59,624 bases of DNA. Origin: JAYUDN01 sp043739785 (lineage in GTDB: Bacteria > Patescibacteriota > Gracilibacteria > BD1-5 > UBA2023). Position numbers and translations under genes: made by a program. The stretch lies in assembly GCA_043739785.1 (NCBI GenBank), contig JAYUDN010000039.1, positions 1 to 59,624 of the forward strand, read 5' to 3'. Positions 52,226-59,624 of the stretch are shown here, one piece after another; position 1 is the first letter of the stretch, and each line of letters begins with the position of its first letter. The notes below the pieces were generated by a model, which saw nothing but the letters and a program-made list of their open reading frames with translations, ran no database searches and was not told where the DNA came from.

Positions 52226-52780
52226 ATGAATCCACTCATCGCTTTTGATCCTCGAAAGTACAAATCACACCTCTTGATTGTCATTTGTGTCGCCGTATAT
52301 CTTGCTTCACAGATATTTCCAATACTTTGATCGTTTGGGATGAATCGTGAGGCTTTCTTTACTGGGAACTTCATCGTCCTTGTCCTTCAGATACTCTTCT
52401 ATCAGTTCCTCCACGGAAGTATCCTTCATATTGCTTTCAATAGCTTTTTCCTCTACCAAGTGTGACCCGAGCTTGAATCCCGAATCCGAGGGAATCGATT
52501 CTGGATATTTTTCTGACTCAATACACTCTTTGTAGCTTTTGCTCTCATATTTCTGACGAGTCCTTGGGTTACGACGATCGGAATCAGTGGATTCTGTATG
52601 GCGATGCTCTCCTACCTCTGGATAGATCTTCACACCCTGAAACATCCTATGGCGAATGAGATAGGTTTGATGCTCATCGTCAACGTACTACTTGGATTTA
52701 CCTGAAGTATCTCTCTTGTTGGGCATGCTGCGGGTGCCATATTTGGACTTATCTGGTGGTACTTTCGGAAGAAGTGGTAG
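52226..52780 (+). CDS. rhomboid-family intramembrane protease
   Basis: 184 residues, six predicted membrane helices. FYQFLHGSILHIAFNSFFLY, the catalytic GxSG as TIGISGFCMAML and the His of LVGHAAGAIFGLIW complete the Ser-His dyad. Several glycines near these helices are TGA. Rhomboids cleave membrane proteins within the bilayer; substrate unknown. Confidence 0.88.
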
Positions 52781-53218
52781 AAATGATAGAAACGAGGAAT
52801 GGTAGAATTTGTAGAGAAGGTAGTTATTGGTTGGTAGTAGATAGATTGTAGAAGAAAGCAGGTAGATTGGTAGCAGACAGCTGGTTAAAACCCGCTCTTG
52901 AAAGGGGGGATGAGAGGTAATTCTCGATTCCTTTCCACTGTGTCATTCCCGTGAAAACGGGAATCCAGAAAAGAAACTGGATCCCCGCATGCGCGAGGAT
53001 GACACGAGAAAATCAAAGGGATCCCTCGAGCGCTTCGTGATGACAGCCGGTTTGTCATTCCGACCGGAGTGGAGAAGTATTTTTTAGTATAGTCTATTCT
53101 TAAATAAAAAAATTTCCTTAAATACCTCGCCTCTACTGGATTCCCGTTTTCACTGGAATGAAAAGAGAAAAAATCCTTTTTCAATCGTACAAGCCTTTAT
53201 CGATTCTTATTAGACGTC
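52781..53218. repeat. repeat-rich intergenic region
   Basis: No gene. GGTAG/GTAGA-rich low complexity (52789-52885), an AACCCGCTCTTGAAAGGGGG element (52885-52912), a long two-hairpin element GTCATTCCCGTGAAAACGGG...CCAG...CTGG...GATGACA (52941-53003), a GGTTTGTCATTCCGACCGGA element (53058-53083) and ATTCCCGTTTTCACTGGAAT (53143-53162). These palindromes resemble those in recJ and near ssb. Confidence 0.75.
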
Positions 53219-53728
53219 ATGTTTACAATCGCTCTCCTCCTCATACTTCTCTATTTCGTACTCAAGATGCGGCATTTTGCACCGTGGGTTCCGACTCGTT
53301 CGCGAGATCTGGATCGGATATATAGGATTGCAAACCTTACTCAGAGTGATATTTGTTATGACCTCGGAAGCGGGGATGGCAGGGTAGCTTTCCTCCTTGC
53401 TCTAAGTGGGGGGAGGGTTATCGGTATTGAGTTTTTCCCAATACTCTACGCTCTGGCTCAGTCTCGCCGATTATTCATGAGTGAACCTCGACCTAGTTTC
53501 CTCCTTCAGGATATCTTCCATACCGATTTTTCCGATGCGACGTGTATCTTCGTCTTCGGCCTTCCAGATACGCTCCGATGAGGGATCGTCGATAAATTCC
53601 AAAAAACCCTCAAGCCCGGAACTCGAGTGATTTCCTATGCCTTCCAGATTACCGGATTAGAGCTTATTAGTGAGGATAGAGGAGAGGACGGGAAAGAGCT
53701 TCCGGTACGGGTGTATCGAGTTAGATAG
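53219..53728 (+). CDS. class I SAM-dependent methyltransferase, membrane-anchored
   Basis: 169 residues. N-terminal helix (about 2-16), then ICYDLGSGDGRVAFLLAL (motif I), VIGIEFFPILYALAQ and LLQDIFHTDFSDAT; one TGA read as Gly in LRGGIVD. Probably a DOT1-like/Methyltransf_25 enzyme; target unknown. Its end overlaps the converging 53721 gene. Confidence 0.8.
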
Positions 53729-53996
53729 AAACATCAGAAGCCATCTCGCCTAAGAGGATTTTCTGCACCTCCTTATGAGTTATATATGCAGAGATTATAG
53801 TTTGGAGTACGATTCATTGTCCAATAAGAGAAAGAAAGGGAAATCGAACAATAAATTCCTTATAGTCGGAAGTAATCATTCAGAGGATAACCGCAGTTTT
53901 CTCTAGAGTCTTTTCTGGAGAAACTCCAAGAGCATCATCCATAAGTTGTCTGCGAAGAATTTTAAGATGTGGGTTATCAGCGGAGATAGTGAGCAT
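53721..53996 (-). CDS. small hypothetical protein
   Basis: 91 residues in code 25, two TGA glycines. Helical (HLKILRRQLMDDALG, LQTIISAYITHKEVQKIL). No family recognised. Overlaps the end of the methyltransferase gene by 8 bases. Confidence 0.55.
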
Positions 53997-54032
53997 ATTG
54001 AAGGAGAAAATCAGTAACTACTTGTTTTTTCT

Positions 54033-54203
54033 TTATCACAAATGGACGTAGAAAACCTGTGTTAGCCCAGGCATTTTGTCTCTATCTTTATAAAATCTCG
54101 CTTTTTGTATAGCTTGTGCTTTATCGATTTCATGACCAATCCTTCCCTCAGGAGTATGACCATCCTGATAATCAAGCCAGAAATTCGTGAGATATGGATT
54201 ATG
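54033..54203 (-). pseudogene. remnant of an HD-domain (HDDC2/YfbR-like) gene
   Basis: An open segment without start codon reads YLTNFWLDYQDGHTPEGRIG, then EIDKAQAIQKARFYKDRDK: the C-terminal helices of HD-domain nucleotidases (EYE.g.TpEa..vkdlDk.E...QA.eY). It follows directly after the TAA of the preceding reading frame and lacks the metal-binding HD half, so it looks like a decayed fragment. Confidence 0.5.
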
Positions 54204-54794
54204 TTATAATAATACCTTGTTTTTTAACTTACTTGATATTTTTATAAATAGTGCAGTCTGTCAACCTCCATTTATCTGAAAGAATAAAATAATATATTCT
54301 TTACAGAGATTTCTATGGTCTTCATCTTCCAGACTATTGATGTACTCGAAGACTTCTCTCAGCACAATTTCTAGCATGCTTTCAAAAGGGATTCCATCAT
54401 TCATCCCGAGCATATCGAGTAAGCCCGATAATTGACATTTTTTTTCGTTTAGTGTTTTTCGGAGTTCATTATATTTTTCAGATAAAACTCAGGCATCATT
54501 CATCATTTGTACAACCAATTCTTGAGTTCTTCTTTTTGCAAGTTCTGCATGGGCTTTCATATATTCATTACCTCCTGCGAATCAAAGAAGTGGAGAGTAT
54601 CCATTTGGCGTCTGAAAACTATCGAGAATGAGACGTTTATTTATATCTGCCGGTCTTTTCTCACTCTACCAGTGGTGTGCAATTGCTATTTCTTCAGAAG
54701 TCCAAGGCATTCCTAGATTTTGCATCGTATTTTTCCAACGAGCTGATTCATTGTGATTGAAAATGTCATACGTCTCGGGCGTAGTCGGATTCAT
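54204..54794 (-). pseudogene. hypothetical gene interrupted by TAG
   Basis: 196 codons from ATG with an in-frame TAG (54666-54668) after the first 42 residues (ending EIAIAHHW); TAG is a stop in code 25. Downstream part: KRPADINKRLILDSFQ, AELAKRRTQELVVQMM and a helical region, no known family. Either a recent nonsense mutation or two separate short ORFs. With the HD remnant it marks a decaying patch. Confidence 0.5.
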
Positions 54795-54833
54795 ATTTAT
54801 GAGATTACATAGATATGTATAATATTTATAAAT

Positions 54834-57800
54834 TTATATCTGTCAACTCAATAATTCCTCCTCAAACATTCGTATTCCCTCGAGGGTCTTCGGATACTTC
54901 GAAACATCCGGAAAGTCAAGGGATTGGATTTTCGACATGGCGGCAATGATAAGCTTCTTGGTTCGGTCGACCTCACCCGGTTGGATGTACTCGACGACTC
55001 GATGGAATCGGTTTTCATCTCGGTTTTTCTCGACGAAGAAGAGCTCGTACTGCTTCTTCGAAAACATCCGCCAGCGAGGCGAGAGTTCGAAGAGGATCGC
55101 GTAGAACGAGAGCTGGAGACGGTATTTCCACTGCTTAATTTTCTCATACTCGGCTCATTTTCCATCGAAAGTATCGAATCCACTTCCCGTCTTGTAGTCC
55201 GTGATAATGAGAGAGTCATCAGGAAGCTTCTCGATACGATCGATTTTTCCGGTAAGTTGGATGGCTGGTTTATTAGTTTGTTGGTTTATTAGTTTATTAG
55301 TTTGTTGGTTCTCTAGTAATTCAGATGAAGAATCATCGACTTCAGAATTGTTACTTTCATTTAGGGATGATTGAGTTCATTCCACCGGAAGAAATATCCC
55401 ACCATAAGCAGTACGGAAATCATACTCGAGAAAGAGTTCACCATAAGATTGACCCGTGATTTCTACATAGAGGGATTCAAGATTTGCTTTTCCTCGTTCG
55501 AGGTAGTCAGATTCGGTCTTCGTATCGAATCCTTCCTTTTTGAGATACTCTTCGAAAGAAACAAATAGAATTTCCTTCATATAGGATTTTCTCGCACTAT
55601 AATCAAGGAAGAAATCTTCGAGGGCTTTGTGCATGGCGGAACCATAGGAAGCTGCAATATTTTTGGCTTGGGGGAATCTGAGAAGGGTATTCGCGACAAA
55701 GTACTCTGGACCCGCATCAGCAACATTGAGAAAGTTCTGTAGCGCCGTAGCGTTCATGACAAATTGTTTTTCGATACGATCTCGAAGAAATGCATTCTCT
55801 TCACCGAGATAGGGAAGAGCGAAGAGCTCTTTTTTTTCTGTTTCGAGCGTCTCGGTGAGACTCGAGAGAGGAACCGTTGTCATCTCTTCCCAGTCTTCAC
55901 TTTCGACTTCGATGCAAGCAAGGGGTTCGAGCGATTTCTCAGACATACTCTCTTCCGAATAACTCATAGTGAGCGAGTCCTTGGCACGAGTGAGTCCAGT
56001 GTAAATCAGCCGCTCGATATCCTCATCGAGGTCTTTTTCTGCTTCGAGTGGGAGATTTTTCGGGAGCGAAGATCCGCTGAATCGACCCATCCGATACTCA
56101 CTTTTCGTAATACATGGCACATAGACAGATTGCCACTCAAGTCCTTTTGCTTTGTAGACCGTGATAAGATTGACTGCATTTTTTTCATCCCCGATGATAT
56201 GAGATACTTCGATATCGAGATCATATTTTTCTATGAGGTTGAGGAGTTCTATAGCATCGGTGAGTGAGAGAAAATTACGACCATTTTTATAGCTTCGTAC
56301 CCCTTCGATGAAAGCACGCATATTGGCCAAGTGCCGAGCATATCTCATATTTCATCATTTATAATTTGATAATTGTCCGAAAAAGTAACTATAGAACGGA
56401 GAAATATAATTCATTCGTCCCCCAGAAAACATATCAATCTGAAGGGGATTCGTTTTTCACTCCTCATCGTAGTCGTCCGGAATCGAGAGAGCATTGGCAC
56501 CAGTAATGGTATCGATGAGATCTTCCAGGCGAGATAGACGAGAGAGTTGCGAAAGTTCTTTCAGATAATTAGCAGTATCTCTGAGTGAGGCTTCTTCATG
56601 GTGTGATAGTGTTTCTATCCATGATCGGGTGGTTTCTTTACGGGCATGGTAGATACTTTTCGAGATATTCCAGAGGGTAAGTCGGTTGATGGCGAAACAC
56701 GGATGCGAAAGAACCGTCACAAGACGTTCCGCATCTTCATCTCTATAGGGTCCATCTAGAGAGGAAAGGAGTTTGAGTAGGTGAGTAAGGAGGATGATTT
56801 CCTCACTTTCGAATATGGACTCATCCTTCGAGAGATTGACACTGATGCCCTTACTGAGGAGTCACTTTCCGATGAGTTCGAGTGTTTTATTTTTTTTGGT
56901 AATAATGGCAATTTTTTCAGCCGGTACTCATGAAGCGATAGTTCAAACTACATCCTCAGTTAACCAAGAAATTTCTTCGAGCTCATTTTTGAATTTTTTC
57001 TTCCTGACAGACCCTCAAGCTTCTCGAACCGCCTCAAAGATTTTTACTGATCATTCGAATATATTTCCAATATTGTTCAATTCTGATTTGATAACTGCTC
57101 TAGAATGATGAATTATTTCAGCTTTGGATCGATAGTTCTGCTCCAGGATGATGAGTTTCGTATCCTGATAGTTCGAATGAAAGTCTCGAATATTTTTGGT
57201 ATTGGCTCACTGGAACTTATAGATGGATTGATCATCATCACCGACAGCAAAGATATTCGGGTTTTCTGTATTGACGGAAAGCATCCCATTGATCAGTCGC
57301 ATCTGGGCTTCATTGGTATCCTGGAATTCATCGATCATGATAAACTGATAGGTTTCTGCAAGACTCATTCGAACCACCTCATTGCCTTCGATGAGCGAAA
57401 TCGCTTCCAGGATCATATCTGAAAAATCGATAAGCCCACGTTCTTTGAGAATAGTCTGGTAGGATTCGAAAATATCAGCAAGTGCGAGTTGTTTCTCTGT
57501 TTTAGATGTTTCTTTCAGTATACGTATTCACTGGTAATTTTTTTCAGTCCAAGCATCTCGCCATGCATTCATAAACTTATTCGAATCATCTCACTCGTAC
57601 AGTGCCCAGGCTTCATCAAGACTCCGTGAGGTGAGCGTTTCCAATCGTTCGTAGGTTCCGATATTTCTCTCTCAAATACTCAATAATTGAACCTTATCTG
57701 TAAATAATCTGAATAACTCTCTCTTTTGTAACTTGTCTTCTTTCTTTTGTCAGAGGGCGTCAATCGCAGGCCAAAACTCTATAATAATGGGGTTTATCTG

Positions 57801-58337
57801 TTCGATAGCTCTTCTGTTGAGTTCTAGAATGACACGATAGTAGCTTGGAGTAATCCCTCATCGCTTGAGATTATCGATATTTCATCGTACTTCTTTGATC
57901 GTGTCGCTCGCACGAAACCCTGGTTTATAGGGGCTATCCCATGGAAGTTTCTCAAGGAGTCAGTCGAGGATTCTCGAAGATTCTATGGTATCAACTGGTT
58001 TCGCATCATTGTATTCTTTGGAGAGGTATCGAAAACGATTGAGTACTTCACTCCCAAAGCTATGGAAGGTATGTATCGCTACTCTATACGCCTCTTGACC
58101 GATCATTTTTGCGAGACGATCTCTCATATTTTTCGCTGCATTCTCGGTAAACGTGAGACAGAGTATATTCGAGGGAAGATAGTCGGTGGTACGAAGGATA
58201 TTGGCAATTCGAGCTGAGAGGAGTTGCGTCTTCCCACTTCCGGGCCCAGCAATCACGAGTACTGGTCAGTAGATGGTATCGACCGCCTCCCGTTGTTTGG
58301 GATTGAGGCTTGAGTATATGGTTTGAAATGGAAGCAT
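54834..58337 (-). CDS. UvrD/Rep-type helicase with C-terminal RecB-like nuclease domain
   Basis: 1167 residues joined across many TGA codons. N-terminal LNPKQREAVDTIYGPVLVIAG, Walker A GPGSGKTQ, motif II IDEFQDTN, motif III VGDDDQSIYKFQGA, motif IV EQNYRSK, later VYKAKGLEW (motif V) and RLIYTGLTRAKD (motif VI). C-terminal PD-(D/E)XK nuclease: KALEDFF, DRIEKLPDDSLIITDYKTGS (Asp...DYK). An AddA/UvrD-RecB-like double-strand-break or repair enzyme. A repeat-coded Gln/Asn/Thr insert (about 55260-55340) splits the nuclease domain. Confidence 0.93.
55266..55310 (-). repeat. TTGGTTTATTAGTTTG tandem repeat in the helicase gene
   Basis: Imperfect units of TTGGTTTATTAGTTTATTAG-type sequence; encodes NQQTNKLINQQTNK in the nuclease domain. 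Confidence 0.8.
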
Positions 58338-58445
58338 AGAAATAATTTCGTCTATTTATACTCTTTTTTTTGGAAATTAAAATTTTTTCTTTCCTGCTTT
58401 AAATCATCTCTATTACCATATTTTATAGAAAATGCAAATATATAT

Positions 58446-58473
58446 TTGACAAATACTTTATTATTCCTAATAT
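58446..58473 (+). promoter_or_regulatory. promoter of the SH3b protein
   Basis: TTGACA (58446-58451), 16-base spacer, TAATAT (58468-58473). A second -10, TATAAT (58488-58493), lies 8 bases before the ATG. Confidence 0.75.
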
Positions 58474-58501
58474 CCATTTATTATTCCTATAATATCACTC
58501 T

Positions 58502-59341
58502 ATGAAAAAGATTATTCTTTCTTGTATTCTCCTCCTTAGTTCCATTCTCATGGTGGCGAACGCAGCAGGGGCACCAGCTCAAATTGTTTCTGAAAACAAG
58601 ACGACAACCCTAACGAAAGATAGTAATCTTGTGCTTCACCTTACCTTTCATACTGCAGAGAATGTTACTCCCGAGGTTGTTACTCAACCAAAAGTAGCAG
58701 AAGTTTCGGATGAGGTCTATACAAAAGCATTCGCTTCGATAGAGAAGAATATAAGTAAAAAACGTATATTTGTGAAAAAATTTGATCGTCACAATGGACC
58801 TGCTCTAGACCTCAAGGGCACTGACATCGTAAACTATCGAAAGACAGAGCTCAAGAATGCAGGTATCCGATACGTGCAACCAGTTCTTAGTGTTCGTCTT
58901 CGTGCACAGGCCTCCAAGATGAGCTCCACTCTCGAATATCTTCTCAGAAATGAAGCGGTGCAACTTACGAATACAGGAAATCTGGCCCATGGGTGGACTC
59001 AAGCAAAAACTCTGAATAGGTGAAAGACTGGTTTTATCTGAACCAAATACCTCCGAGAACCAAACGTGACGGACCTCGTGCGAATCAAGAAAGCAGATCA
59101 GGCGTACTGGTCAGATATAGGACATGCTCAGGTGGCTTCAAAGGTAAATGTTCGAGTAGAGCCTTGGTATGGTTCCCGAATCCTTGCGGTTTTTGATAAA
59201 CAAACTTCACTCTATATCCTCGATGAAATCAATGGCTGGATGGAAGTGCTTACGGATTCAGGAGTACATGGATATATCAAATCAAACTACGTCGTAACTA
59301 CTAAGATTCAAAAGGAAGATTGGTTGAAAGGGGTTCGATAA
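58502..59341 (+). CDS. secreted protein with two SH3b-like domains
   Basis: 279 residues. Signal peptide MKKIILSCILLLSSILMVANA, an N-terminal domain without known fold, then two SH3-type beta modules: IRYVQPVLSVRLRAQASKMS (about 125-170) and KVNVRVEPWYGSRILAVFDK, then WMEVLTDSGVHGYIKSNYV (about 212-260). SH3b domains bind peptidoglycan. Two TGA glycines. Single gene with a good promoter and terminator. Confidence 0.82.
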
Positions 59342-59356
59342 ATGTGCAAAAAATAT

Positions 59357-59386
59357 AAAAAATCTCAGGGTTACCTGAGATTTTTT
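59357..59386 (+). terminator. terminator of the SH3b gene
   Basis: AATCTCAGG (59361-59369) / CCTGAGATT (59374-59382), T6. Confidence 0.9.
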
Positions 59387-59624
59387 ATGTCTTTATTTGT
59401 TTATACGGTAGAGAAAGTATTGCTTTGTGATGCAAAATACATAAGATATAATTCTAATTTGAGTTACACTCATTTCATAATACGGTTCGCAATATCGAGA
59501 GAAATATAGTGCCGACAGCAAGATAAATAGAAGGCTCTAGACCAGAAGAAATATTAAAAAGTAATTATTTCTGGTAAAACTTATAAAGAAGTATAAGAAG
59601 TTCTTTTTCTAATTCAATTGTTTC
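59387..59624. other. window end, no supported gene
   Basis: AT-rich. On the minus strand a short frame (about 59566-59624) ends in TAA and may be the 3' tail of a gene beyond the window, but it is too short to support. Confidence 0.3.

Overview
The window is bacterial chromosome that reads UGA as glycine (genetic code 25). Dozens of long proteins only close when TGA is translated, and TGA falls on invariant glycines: the ABC signature LSGGEQQ, the metK motif before AGDQGLMFG, the Obg glycine-rich domain, galE GGAGYIG and HrcA SAGRLPT. TAA and TAG remain stops and TGG is tryptophan. This code is known from the CPR lineages Gracilibacteria (BD1-5) and Absconditabacteria (SR1), and small genes, short HrcA and a two-helix pilin-like protein fit such a host. 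Any annotation made with the standard code will cut most genes here into fragments; the coordinates below join them.

Layout. 0-2.8 kb: minus-strand small genes (a possibly truncated hypothetical, an AHSA1-DUF1398-zinc-ribbon operon, YunG-like, RdgB/HAM1). 2.8-5.9 kb: a LolD/MacB-like ABC ATPase and an 800-residue FtsX-like permease. 6-8.8 kb: a Met/Gly/Pro-rich secreted protein, metK behind a SAM-riboswitch-like leader with a terminator/antiterminator, and csaA. 8.9-12 kb: an orphan gene, recJ, and a lipoprotein with a degenerate cytochrome-b5 fold. 12-36 kb: a surface-glycan locus with DUF2304 and GT2 pair, galE, gmd, fcl, several SDR epimerases, CDP-glucose 4,6-dehydratase, GT2, GT4, GT11 and GT26 transferases, methyltransferases, and a nucleotidyltransferase fused to a mannose-6-phosphate-isomerase-type cupin. 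It can plausibly make GDP-L-fucose (gmd, fcl), fucosylate (GT11) and build a variable glycan. 36-45 kb: housekeeping (obg, rpmG, rpsF-ssb-rpsR, pilin-like protein, leuS). 45-59.6 kb: a double ribbon-helix-helix protein, a GC-rich foreign-looking island, yvcK, SPFH and NfeD genes, a small asparaginase-like gene, hrcA, rpsO, rhomboid, a methyltransferase, a decayed patch, a UvrD-type helicase-nuclease and an SH3b secreted protein.

Two things stand out. First, leucyl-tRNA synthetase carries an entire RBBP9-like alpha/beta-hydrolase domain, with apparent Ser-Asp-His triad, inside its editing (CP1) region. Second, short tandem repeats and palindromic elements, some also present between genes, sit in frame inside essential proteins (recJ, leuS, obg, uvrD and two GT4 enzymes), always in loops or inter-domain linkers; UGA recoding is what keeps several of them open. 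No rRNA, tRNA or CRISPR array was recognised. Shine-Dalgarno motifs are nearly absent, and several genes have a -10 box only 7-9 bases before ATG, suggesting leaderless mRNAs.
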